From Streptomyces hyaluromycini (lineage in GTDB: Bacteria > Actinomycetota > Actinomycetes > Streptomycetales > Streptomycetaceae), in assembly GCF_002217755.1 (NCBI RefSeq), contig NZ_BCFL01000035.1, positions 90,607 to 154,606 of the forward strand: a stretch of DNA of 64,000 nucleotides. Direction: 5' to 3'. Positions 43,110 to 52,900 of this stretch are shown one piece after another. The number at the start of each line of letters is the position of its first letter. The first letter of the stretch is position 1. The notes below the pieces were generated by a model. It was not told the origin of the DNA, did no database searches, and saw only the letters and a program-made list of their open reading frames with translations. A program made the position numbers and the translations under genes.

Positions 43110-43372
43110 CCTGTGCGGGCGCATATGTCCAGTTTCGGATTCTGTGCCGAGAGGGTGTCCACGGGGTTTGTGACTCGCCCGTGACAGCTGGCAGCGCGAC
43201 GAAGCCCCCGTCGGCTGGTTGTGTTTTGGTCTGGCTCGGCGGCATGGCTGGCGCGATGGTGGATAGCGCGCGCTGAGTCTCGACGTACTTGATGCGGGCC
43301 TCTTCTGTGGCGGCTTCCCGGTGGATGCGCCTGTGGTGTGCCGCTTCGATTTCGGCAACGCGCCTGTGCTAG
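43110..43372 (-). pseudogene. Possible helical protein remnant
   Basis: The minus frame below TAG 43372 reads RRVAEIEAAHHRRIHREAAT and EEARIKYVETQRALSTIAPA, a charged helix of the sort found in small plasmid/element proteins, then loses character near 43110. No start codon follows the upstream TAG. The rest of 43084-43540 holds nothing I can support. Confidence 0.35.
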
Positions 43373-43540
43373 GGGGTTGCGCTGGCGGGCGTGATCTCGT
43401 AGGTGGTCTCCGCAAGCTGGTCTTCGGGGACGTTCGACGGTGTCGGTCCGTTCGCCGGCTGGGTGTGGCCGCCGCCGAGGACGTGGGCGGGCCCGCGCCG
43501 CTCCTGTCGGAGTCGGCGCGGGCCCTGGTTCGGTGGTGGG

Positions 43541-43828
43541 TCAGTGCAGTGCGCTGACCTCGGTCGCCGAGAGTGTGCGGGGGTAGACGTGGACATCGGC
43601 GACGGAGCCGGGGAAGGCCAGGTAGGGGGTGGTGGCGGAAGTGCTGTTGATGCAGCCGCCGATGGTCAGGGGCATGGAGGAGTCGTACTGGGGGCTGAGG
43701 TTGGTGGCGGTCCGGATGAGGGTGCCGTGCTGGTACAGGGCCATGTTGCCGCTGGTGGAGCCTCCCGGGACTGGTGCCCGGAGGGTGGCGACGAGGTGGG
43801 TCCAGGTGCCGTCGCCACGGGCAACGGC
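43541..43828 (-). pseudogene. LamG domain, C-terminal fragment
   Basis: About 94 residues ending at 43541 form the last strands of a LamG jelly roll (GDGTWTHLVATLRAPVPGGS; LSPQYDSSMPLTIGGCINST; FPGSVADVHVYPRTL), very similar to the LamG of 1-4257 (TPQYDSSMPLTIGGC). It has no start and is joined to the end of the next gene, so it is a deletion relic of another LamG gene. Confidence 0.75.
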
Positions 43829-45501
43829 TAGCGGACGTCGACGTAGTCGGTGACCTGGGCGCTTCTGAGGTAGTGGTTTCCGGTCTCTCGGCTGAGCGCG
43901 AGGGCCCAGGTGCCGTCCTGCTTGGCGGTCACCATGCCCTCGAGGTGGCCGTGCTTGTCGCTGACCAGTTCGCATACGTAGTGGTAGGTGCTGGAGCCGC
44001 GGGGCTTGAAGTAGAGGGTGGGAAAGCCGCTGTCGAGCGGCTTCCAGGTGCTGCCCTTCTTGTACTGGAGGGTGCCGCCGAAGCTGAACGCCTGTCCCTT
44101 GCGGACCGGGTCGGAGGAGGCGTGGAAGCCGGTGACGCGGGTGGCGTAGCGGTAGAGGTGGACGGGCTTGGTGGTGCTGGTGCCGAGGTCGGGGTTGCCG
44201 TCGAAGCGGGCTCGCCAGTAGGCGTCGGTGTCCGGTGCGGTGAGGGTGCGGGCGAACGTCTCCTCGAACAGGGGCTTGTTGTGGCGGATCGGGAAGGGAA
44301 CGGAGGCGGCGTTCTTCCAGCCGGTCTTGCCGTCTTCGGAGTACTGCAGGGTGACGGTGGGCTTGGCGGGCCATTTCGCGCGCGCGTCTTCGTAGTAGAC
44401 GTAGCCGGAGACTTTCAGGGATCCGTCGTCGTTGAGGTCCGCGCTCAGGCCGGTGTGGGTGGTGTAGGCGACGTGCAGGCTGAAGGGTTGGGTGGCGACC
44501 TGCTGGAAGGGCATGTAGTCGGTGCCGGCGAAGAGTTCGGCGTTCGGGGCGGGGCTCTCCGAGGAGACGCGAAGGGTGTAGTTGCCCTGGCTGTCGGTGG
44601 TCGTCTGCCCGGCCACCACCGGGGAGTCCTCAAGGGTGATCGCGGTGTTCGGTAGCGGCTGCCAGCCGGCGGTGGTCTGGATCTCGGCGTGGCCGGTGAC
44701 GGTGCCGGTGGCGCCCTGTTTCAAGTTCAGGGCGTGGGTGCTTGCCGAGAAGCGGACCGGTGCCTGGGTGGTGTGCAGCCACTGGTCGGGGTACGTCGAC
44801 AGGTCGATCGCTCCCGGGTAGCTGTTGGAGGCCAGGGGTGCGGCGAACAGCCGGAAGGACTGCTCGGTGGGGACGTAGGCGGCGGTGAAGCGGCCGTCGG
44901 CGCCGGCGGTCGCGGTCACGGTCGTCCGGCCGAGTCCGGTGTCGGCGACGACGTCGACGGGCGTGCCGTCGGCGGGAGTCGGGGTGTCGGGGGTGCGGGG
45001 ATCCCGGGCGACGACGGTGCCGCTGACGGAGACCTGCTGGTGGAGGTAGTCCGGCACGCTCGGGGTGGTGGTGAGACCGTTGATCGTGAGGACGGTCCGG
45101 TACTGCAGGGGGTCGGGGGAGAGGGCGCCGGTGACGGTGGCGCCGGAGGCGTCTTGGAGGTCGACGGTGACCCGGTAGTCGCCGAGGTCCGCCAGGTGGA
45201 CCGGCGCCCGCCAGGTACCGGACGTCGCGTCCTGTCCGGAGTACTGGGTGAAGTCCTCGGTCGATCCGGCCTCTTGGGTTCCGTCTGGTGCGTCCAGCGG
45301 ATGGAAGTGGGCCGTGATGCGGGTGATCGGGCTGTCGGAGTGCGCGGTCACGAAGACCAGACCTGGCTCGTTCCAGCCATTGGCGCCGACCAGGACGGGG
45401 CCGCTGGTGGTGCCGTCCGCCCGGGCCGGGGCGAGGCCCGTGAACAGGCTGGTGGTCAGTGCGGTTGCCGTGGCCGCCGCCAGGAAGGCGCTGCGTCTCA
45501 T
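43828..45501 (-). CDS. Secreted multi-Ig-like-domain protein
   Basis: A 557-residue exported protein. The signal peptide MRRSAFLAAATATALTTSLF ends at about APARA (28). It is followed by several beta-sandwich domains: GANGWNEPGLVFVTAHSDSP, PVDVVADTGLGRTTVTATAG, a Ca-binding-like DLNDDGSLKVSGYVYYED, and repeats with YRYATRVTGFHASSDPVRKG. No catalytic motif was seen. Secreted companions like this are common beside LamG and Rhs genes in streptomycetes. The AT-containing region 45502-45712 upstream should carry its promoter. Confidence 0.8.
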   Translation of the reverse strand: MRRSAFLAAATATALTTSLFTGLAPARADGTTSGPVLVGANGWNEPGLVFVTAHSDSPITRITAHFHPLDAPDGTQEAGSTEDFTQYSGQDATSGTWRAPVHLADLGDYRVTVDLQDASGATVTGALSPDPLQYRTVLTINGLTTTPSVPDYLHQQVSVSGTVVARDPRTPDTPTPADGTPVDVVADTGLGRTTVTATAGADGRFTAAYVPTEQSFRLFAAPLASNSYPGAIDLSTYPDQWLHTTQAPVRFSASTHALNLKQGATGTVTGHAEIQTTAGWQPLPNTAITLEDSPVVAGQTTTDSQGNYTLRVSSESPAPNAELFAGTDYMPFQQVATQPFSLHVAYTTHTGLSADLNDDGSLKVSGYVYYEDARAKWPAKPTVTLQYSEDGKTGWKNAASVPFPIRHNKPLFEETFARTLTAPDTDAYWRARFDGNPDLGTSTTKPVHLYRYATRVTGFHASSDPVRKGQAFSFGGTLQYKKGSTWKPLDSGFPTLYFKPRGSSTYHYVCELVSDKHGHLEGMVTAKQDGTWALALSRETGNHYLRSAQVTDYVDVR

Positions 45502-45712
45502 GATGGTCCCCCCAGAGGATTGGTCGACTCTGCAAGCGAGAGCGCAAGCATCGGACTGCGGTCCCTCGGCGCTCTTGGATCGGTCAAGTGATCGAGAACT
45601 GTAGTGGTGTACTCGGACAGTTCGGTACCTAGGTCTGCTGCGCGATCGCCCGCGGACTTGGCAGGCGCTCGGCCGAGGCGATTCGGTCGAGCGCCTGAAC
45701 GTCCCTCAGGGG

Positions 45713-48700
45713 TCAGTCGAGTTGGCTGATGGCGGGGTTGTCACCGGTAGCGGCTGCGTCGGTGGGAGGCAGGGCGGTGTTGTAGATGTGGATGTCGCTG
45801 ATGCCTGCGTTGGCGTACTCTCCGTAGACGCCGGAGGAGAGTTTGCGGCCGATTTGGAGGGAGCCGGTCGCGTTCCAGGGCGTGTAGGTCCAGTCCTTGG
45901 CGGCGGTGAGCTTGCCGTTGACGTAGAGCCGGATTTCCTGGTTGGTGGCGTCGAAGACGCCTACCAGGTGTGTCCATTTGCCTATGACGGGCTTGCTGCC
46001 GTAGGTGGCCTGCCAGACGGCACCGCTCGCGTCGGTGCTGTGTCTGCCGAAGGCCCACGCCTGGGCGCCCGAGGAGTAGTACAGCTGAAAGCCGTTGTTG
46101 ACGGCCCCGTCCTGCGAGACGAATGTCGCATTGGCGGACGACGAATTGAGCTTGATCCAGGCGGAGACGGTGAAACCGTGCGAGGTGTCGACGGCCGCCC
46201 CGGAGGTATTGGCATGGCCGGTGGTGCCGTTGAGGTTGATGTACTTGCTTCGAGTCGAGTCGCTGCTCCAGGTATAGGCGCCGCTGAGTGACGCGGGGAG
46301 GCCGGCGCTGCAGTCGGAGTCTGTGGCGGTGGCGCAGTCGGCGGCGGTGTTGCCGGTGCCGTCGTCAAGGTTCCACCAGTGAGTCGCGGCGTTGGCGGCG
46401 GTGCCCAGGGAGACAGGGGCGGCGAAGTTGGCGGTGGTACTGGTCGACGCTGTACCTGGGTACTCGATCAGTTCGCCGTGGGTGTCCGTTACGTAGAGAT
46501 CGGGGTTGCCGTCCGGGCCGCCGGAGAGGCTGTTCACGTCGCCGGACGATGCGATCTTGGGATAGGACGTCGGAGGCAGGGTGAGGGCCAGGGCGGTGTG
46601 GGCGGTGGCGTGCAGGAGTGGAGGGAGCCCGGTGGAGTCGCGGGCCAGCGAGTAGGTGTAGAGAGCGCCGGTGGAGTTGTCGCGGGCCCACAGAGTCGGG
46701 GTGCCGTTGACCTTGCCGGGGGCGATCAGGGTCATGCCGGTCCAGTCACCGTCGCCGAGGAGCATCGGGTAGCTCAGAGCAGGTCCGCCAGTGACCTGGT
46801 AGTACCAGAGTTCGCCGTTCTCGACGGTGATGATTGCGGGGAAGCCTCCCCCGTAGAGGTCACCAGGAGCGACGAGCTGGCTGATCTTCCAAGGGGTGGA
46901 TTTGTCGTATCCGGCGCCGCTGCAGCGGCTGTCGGGAACGATGGTCGTGTCACAGCTGGGCTTGTCCAGTACTTCGGGAGACCGTTTGCCGAGGAACCCG
47001 GGATAGGTCGAGTAGGTCGCACCGCCGTCTGCCGGGTCGAGGTCGTTCTTGACCACGTACAGCTGCTGATTGTGCTTGTTGTATGCGATGAGGTCGTCGT
47101 AGGTGGCACCGTTCAGATTGCCGCGGTGGGCGATGAGGTAGTTGTTCCAGCTGGTGCCGTCGGGTGAGCCCGCAGGGGTCGAGACGAGCACCGGGCCGTT
47201 GATCGCGGGCGGTGTGCCGGTGACCGGATCGCTCTGGGCGGGGGCCGCGTTCTGGGCGGGGTCGGTGTTGCCGGGGATCAGTTCGAGGTCACCGGTCTTT
47301 GTGGTGGCGAGCAGGTCGGGGACGCCGTCGCCGCTGATGTCCCCTGGTGTGATCTTGGTGTCGGGGTTCCAGGGGACGGTGAAGGTGTAGCTGGCGGGGG
47401 CTTGGGAGATATTTCCAGCCGCGTCGACTGCGGCCACGTAGAGGGTGTGAACACCCCAGTTGGTGATCGGAACCGGGATTGTTCCGGTCGCGGTGCCGGA
47501 GCTGTCGCTGCTGGTGACAGACGCCGGGGTGCCGGTGGTGGCGGTTGGCTGGCTGTCGAGTTGCCATAGGAAGTGGTCGACGCCGCTGGACAGGCAGGCG
47601 TTCGGCGTGCAACTGGTGTCGGACGCGGCTCCGTCCGCTGCGGTGACGGTGAAGCTGGTGGTCTTTCGTGGTGCGGCATAGACCACTGGATTGGCAGGGC
47701 CGGTGCCCACGGGCGGGAAGGATGCGTTGTTGGCAATGTCGGGTGTGTCGGGTGGGGTGAAGTCGGTCTTGAACCAGCAGTGATCGCTGATGTCGGAGGT
47801 CAGGGAGAGCTGTGTGTTGTTGTCCTGGGCGTAGACGTCCCAGCCGTACTCGTGGCCGTCCTTGAGCGTGAAGCCGATCGGCATGACGGCATCCGAGCCA
47901 GAGGCAAGGTATGCGCTGTCGGGGGTGGAGTCGGTGTAGGCATTGCCGCTGGAGTCGAGGACGGTGCGGTCCCAGACGTGGTAGTGGGCTTTGACGAGTT
48001 CACCGGAGACATTCGCTGAGACCTTGGAATGGAGCTGGATGTTGCTTCCAGCGCCCGAGTAGGTGACTGCGCCGATCCAGCCGTCGCCGCTCATGACACA
48101 GTCCCCGGCTGCGCCGGTTGCGGAGGGCGTGGTTTTGAGACTGGTCGGGATGTCCGGGGGGATGTCGAATTTCACCGTCAGGCTGAGGGAGCTGGACATC
48201 CGCAGGTAGTCGTCGTTGCTGGAGGAGATGCTCTCGTTGCCGAAGAGGCCGACGGTCCAGTGGTCGCCGCTGGCGCTGTGGTAGGTCGCTATCCGCTGGG
48301 CCTGGGCGAGGACCTTGAAGGTCGCAGTGTGGTTGCTGCAGCTGCTGCCGGAGTTGGCCCCACTGGGAATCGTGATTTTGACGGGGGCGTAGTTGTCGTC
48401 GATGGTGTCGGGTTTGTTGTTCCAGTCGGTGCCGGAGTCGATCGACCCGGTGGTGTGGAGGGTGATCGGCTGGTTCTGCGAGCAGTCGTAGCTTGCGGCG
48501 TAGGTGGAGCTCACCGTGATCTGAGCGTCGTAGACCTGCATGGAGGGGTCGAGTTTGTCAGTGGGGATGGTGTAGTAGGCGCGCTCCAGTCCGGTACCGC
48601 AGACGCCGCCCCAGCGCTGGTAGCCCACGCCTTCGCCGTTGGTCTGTAGCTTGTCGTACTGCGGGCTGTCAGCGCAGGTGGAGCTGGAGTACACCTCGTC

Positions 48701-49678
48701 GTAGTGGCCGGCGTCCTCGGTGACCGGGTTGCTGAACGGGTCGATGTACACCGGGTAGGTGGTGTCCGGGGCGTTGAGGACGCTTGTGTCCGGTGCCAGG
48801 GTGATGCCGCTGGACGTGGTGCTCATCGGCACCGTGTTGACGTTGGCTCCCTCACCGGGGCCGTCGGCGGAGGACGCCGTAGGGATATCGCTGACCGTCG
48901 AGGTGTCCGAGGCGGGTGCGGTTGTCGTCGGTGCGTCCGAAGTGGTGCTGGAGTCCCACATCAGCGGGCGCGGGCTGGTGTAGGCGACGGTGCCGTCCGC
49001 GGTGGTGGCGTTCATGCCGCCCGAGTCCGTGGCGGACAGGGTCAGGCCCTGGGTGGAGGCGGCCTCGGTGAGCTTCTTGATGTGCGGGTCGGCTGCGGCT
49101 GCGGCGTCGTGGACGATCAGTACATCGCTGAAGCCGCCCTGGTCGGTGACCGACACGGACAGATCCACGCCGGGCAGAACAGACTTGTAGACGGCGGTGT
49201 CGTCGCTGACGACGGGCGCGGGCAGCGTGAAGGGCATGGTCAGAGCCATGCTGTGCCCGTCTTCGTTGGTCTGTGTGGCCAGCGGGCCACTGCCGCCGCC
49301 CGACAGGGTGACGTCGTTCGGCGTGGCCTTCGGCGAGAGGGTTCCGTCCGCATTCGTGGCCAGAGTGGCGTCGACGGGCGTCCAGGTGCCGTCCTTGAGG
49401 ACCCGTACCGGCATGACGTTGGTGGTGGAGGTGAACGTGCCGTCGGGGTTGGCGGTGACGGTGGAGGTTTCCGTCGTGAGGGAATCGACGGGCACATCGT
49501 GACCGCTGGCGACGGCCTCGGTCTGGGCGGCCAGCATCGGATCACTCGGGGATGACTCGGCGGCGCTTGCCGGCGTAGCGGGAACAGCGAGCAACAGCCC
49601 TGCCAGCGCGGGGATCAGCGCCAGACGGCGCGTCAGTTCCCTCCTCCTGCGCTGCTTTCGGGTATATCCGGACAACAC
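45713..49678 (-). CDS. Large secreted DNRLRE/Ig-like/VCBS/LamG protein
   Basis: A 1,321-residue exported protein. The basic signal peptide (RRLALIPALAGLLLAVPA) is cut near ASAAES (41). Domains: an N-terminal region with TVTANPDGTFTSTTNVMPVR repeats shared by Rhs-associated shells, a DNRLRE-type jelly roll (about 350-520, VYDAQITVSSTY), two Ig-like domains, a VCBS/FG-GAP propeller (about 770-1120; TPGDISGDGVPDLLATTKTG), and a LamG jelly roll (about 1140-1310; TVSAWIKLNSSSANATFVSQ). GTG 49678 has GGGGGAG 8 nt upstream. It probably acts at the cell surface together with the divergent Rhs protein. It is of the same type as the truncated gene 1-4257. Confidence 0.88.
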   Translation of the reverse strand: MLSGYTRKQRRRRELTRRLALIPALAGLLLAVPATPASAAESSPSDPMLAAQTEAVASGHDVPVDSLTTETSTVTANPDGTFTSTTNVMPVRVLKDGTWTPVDATLATNADGTLSPKATPNDVTLSGGGSGPLATQTNEDGHSMALTMPFTLPAPVVSDDTAVYKSVLPGVDLSVSVTDQGGFSDVLIVHDAAAAADPHIKKLTEAASTQGLTLSATDSGGMNATTADGTVAYTSPRPLMWDSSTTSDAPTTTAPASDTSTVSDIPTASSADGPGEGANVNTVPMSTTSSGITLAPDTSVLNAPDTTYPVYIDPFSNPVTEDAGHYDEVYSSSTCADSPQYDKLQTNGEGVGYQRWGGVCGTGLERAYYTIPTDKLDPSMQVYDAQITVSSTYAASYDCSQNQPITLHTTGSIDSGTDWNNKPDTIDDNYAPVKITIPSGANSGSSCSNHTATFKVLAQAQRIATYHSASGDHWTVGLFGNESISSSNDDYLRMSSSLSLTVKFDIPPDIPTSLKTTPSATGAAGDCVMSGDGWIGAVTYSGAGSNIQLHSKVSANVSGELVKAHYHVWDRTVLDSSGNAYTDSTPDSAYLASGSDAVMPIGFTLKDGHEYGWDVYAQDNNTQLSLTSDISDHCWFKTDFTPPDTPDIANNASFPPVGTGPANPVVYAAPRKTTSFTVTAADGAASDTSCTPNACLSSGVDHFLWQLDSQPTATTGTPASVTSSDSSGTATGTIPVPITNWGVHTLYVAAVDAAGNISQAPASYTFTVPWNPDTKITPGDISGDGVPDLLATTKTGDLELIPGNTDPAQNAAPAQSDPVTGTPPAINGPVLVSTPAGSPDGTSWNNYLIAHRGNLNGATYDDLIAYNKHNQQLYVVKNDLDPADGGATYSTYPGFLGKRSPEVLDKPSCDTTIVPDSRCSGAGYDKSTPWKISQLVAPGDLYGGGFPAIITVENGELWYYQVTGGPALSYPMLLGDGDWTGMTLIAPGKVNGTPTLWARDNSTGALYTYSLARDSTGLPPLLHATAHTALALTLPPTSYPKIASSGDVNSLSGGPDGNPDLYVTDTHGELIEYPGTASTSTTANFAAPVSLGTAANAATHWWNLDDGTGNTAADCATATDSDCSAGLPASLSGAYTWSSDSTRSKYINLNGTTGHANTSGAAVDTSHGFTVSAWIKLNSSSANATFVSQDGAVNNGFQLYYSSGAQAWAFGRHSTDASGAVWQATYGSKPVIGKWTHLVGVFDATNQEIRLYVNGKLTAAKDWTYTPWNATGSLQIGRKLSSGVYGEYANAGISDIHIYNTALPPTDAAATGDNPAISQLD

Positions 49679-49869
49679 TTAGCAACTCCCCCTCTTTTTG
49701 CAAATGCTTTGCTTTCGTGATCTTCGCCACATTGATGGATGTCTAGCTGTGGCGAACGGCGTGCGTGGTGTCCGGTTTGCCATCAGGTGTTGATGTTCGC
49801 GACTTCATGGAAAGGGCACATCAGACACTCAGTTGGCATACGTCATGGTCACATCGCCGGCACAGGGTA

Positions 49870-49898
49870 TTGAGTTGCCTGCCCCCTATCAATAGCCT
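49870..49898 (+). promoter_or_regulatory. Candidate promoter of the Rhs gene
   Basis: TTGAGT, a 17-nt spacer and TAGCCT resemble the streptomycete vegetative consensus (TTGACN and TAGRNT) and lie 72 nt before the start chosen for the Rhs gene, in the 292-bp region shared with the divergent LamG gene. Confidence 0.4.
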
Positions 49899-49970
49899 CC
49901 CGACGATCACGCAGCGGGCGTGATGGGGGGACGACGGTCTGTCAGGACCGCTGGTCGTGGGGGGATTTCA

Positions 49971-52900
49971 GTGAGCGGCAAGCGGCGTTGGTATGCGAGC
50001 GTCCAGTACCGGATCTGGGGTAGAGCGCTGACTCTCGCGACGACAGCCGTCGCGCTGCTGACTCTTCTCGTGCCCGCTGCGGTGGCCGCCGGCGTGGTCG
50101 TGGGGCCGTACCGCTTCAAGGGCACAGTGTGGAATCCGAAGGCCCTGCCGAAAACCCCGGCGGTGGGCAGCCACGCCCTGCGCCGGCCAACCGCCGTCCG
50201 CCCCAGGGGCTATAAGGCGGCGAGCCGCTATCAAGCGGTTAAACCGGTGTGGCCGAAGGCCGGTACGAAAACGGTCTCCCTGACGCACACCACCGGAACC
50301 GGCAACACCGCCTCCAGCACAGCGGCGACGCCGGGTTCGCCGTCCAGCCCCGCCAGCCCTTCCAGTGCACCCACCAAAGCAGCATCCACTCCTGCTCTGA
50401 GCACTCGCGTCCTTCCGGTGACGAAGCCCGTCAAGGCCGGCGGTCTGCCGGTGTGGGTGGCACCGGCGCCTGCCGCCGGACACAAGTCAGGCTCCGTCAA
50501 GGCATCCGGCCCGGCGGCGGTCAAGGTGAAGGTCGCGTCGCACGCCCAGACCCTGCGGGCAGGCGCCGACGGCATGCTCCTCGCCTTCACTCGCACCGAT
50601 GGGAAGTCCGGTGGCGGCCGGGTGCGCGTGGTCATCGACTATTCCTCGCTGGCCAAGGCGTACGGCGGTGGGTTCGGTTCACGGCTGCGGCTGTTCCAGG
50701 TGCCGGCCTGTGCGATGACCACTCCCCAGCTGAAGCAGTGCGGAACGCGGACCCCCATCACCTTCACCAACAGGGCGACAGCGGACCAGCTGACCGCCAC
50801 GCTAGTCCTCGGCTCCTCAAGTGCTGCGGCATCACGTACCGCGAGCGGTGCGACCGAGTCGATGGCGATGTCCGCGAACTCCGCCACGGCGAACACGACG
50901 GCCGTGGAGGTCACCTCCGGCAGCTCCGGCTCCCAGGGCAACTACGCGGCAACCTCCCTGAACCCTTCCGGGAGCTGGCAGACCTCCGGCACCGGCGCCT
51001 TCACCTACTCCTACCCGATCGACGTCCCGTCCGCAGTCGGCGGCAACGCCCCGTCGGTGGCGCTGTCCTACGACTCGCAGTCCGAGGACGGGGAGACCTC
51101 GGCCCGGAACTCCCAGGCGTCCTGGATCGGTGACGGCTGGGACTACCAGCCGGGCTTCGTGGAGCGGACGTATCGTTCGTGCGGCACTCTGCTGGACAGC
51201 AGCGGCAAGAAGATCCTCAAGGGATCCGGGGACCAGTGCTGGGCCGGTGACAACGCCACGATCTCTTTCGGATCGCACTCCGGGCAGCTGGTGCCCGACG
51301 GCGTCGACTCCAGCGTGCCGGGCGAGATCAAGCAGTGGCGGCTGCAGGGCGACGACGGCACCCTGGTCCAGGAGCTGTCCGGGGCCGCCAACGGGCTGCA
51401 CGACGGCGTCTACTTCCGGCTGCTGACCACGGACGGTACCGCCGCGTACTTCGGTGCGGACCACTCCCCGACGGGCGCCGGCCCCTCCGGGGCGATGCAG
51501 TCCGGTACTCCGGGCGACTCCTCGACCGATTCCGCCTGGGGTGTGCCGGTACTGCACTCGAAGTCGGGTGATCCGTGCTACGACTCGGCCAAGGGCAAGG
51601 CGTCGCAGTGTGACAAGCACGAGGGCTGGCGCTGGAACCTTGACTTCGTCGTCTCGCCGAGCGGGTTCGTGCAGCGCTACGACTACACGACCGAGACCAA
51701 CTACTACGACCTGGGCGGCGGCCAGGCCGCGACCGGTGACTCGGGGACCCTGACCTCGTACGTCCGTGGCGGCAAGCTCGACTCCGTCTCCTACGGCTAC
51801 AAGCTCACCGACGAGCAGACCGGCCGCAAGCCTGCCGGCCAGGTGGTCTTCACCTCCAAGCAGCGCTGCCAGACTACGGACACCTTCACCGACTGCTCGG
51901 CGGGAAACCTCAACGACAACACGGCCCCGCACTGGCCCGATGTGCCGTGGGACCTGCACTGCGACTCCACCGACAGCACCACCCTGCCGTCCGGGTCCAC
52001 CTCCGTGCCGACCGATGTCTGCATCACGGCCGGACCGACGTTCTGGTCCACCACCCGCCTGGACAGCATCACCACGAAGGTCCACGTCAAGGACTCCTCG
52101 ACGGACGATCTCGTCGACGTCGACAGCTACCAGCTGGGGCAGGTGTACTCGGACGCCGGCGGAACGGTCGACCCGGTCACCGGTACCACCATCGACCCCA
52201 AGGACGCAGGTTCTCTGCAGGCCGTGACGTGGCTGCAGTCGATCCAGCACACCGGCAAGGACACCTACGGCAACGGCAACAGCGCCATCAAGCTCAACCA
52301 GGTCTCCTTCACCGGTACCGAGATCGACAACCGGGTCAACGACACCTCCCCGTCCGCGCCGCCGCTGTACCGGCCGAGGATCTCCTCGATCCAGACCGAG
52401 ACCGGCGAGTCCATCGCCGTCAACTACAACACCAACCCGTGCGCGAACAAGACGCTGTCGATCTCGGCAGCGGACAGCAACACCAACTCCTGCTACCCGG
52501 TCTACTGGACCGTGCCGGGCGCATCGAAGCCGATCGCGGACTGGTTCAACAAGACCACCGTGCACACCGTCACGGCGTCCGACCTGACGATCGCCTCCCA
52601 GTACAAACCGAACAGCCAGAACATCCCGGCCGGCTCTGAGACGCAGGTCTCCACCTACAGCTACGCCGGTCCCGCCTGGCACCGGGACGACTCGGCCCAG
52701 ACGGACGACCAGTACCGCACGTGGGACCAGTTCCGCGGCTTCCGCACAGTCACAGTGCAGACCGGCCAGGCTCCCGAACCGGTGACCCAGCAGACCACCA
52801 CCTACCTGCAGGGCATGGACGGCGACTACAAGGCCGACGGCACCCGCCGCTCAGTCAGCGTGGACGCCAAGGTCGGAGGCTCCACGGTCCAGACCGTCAC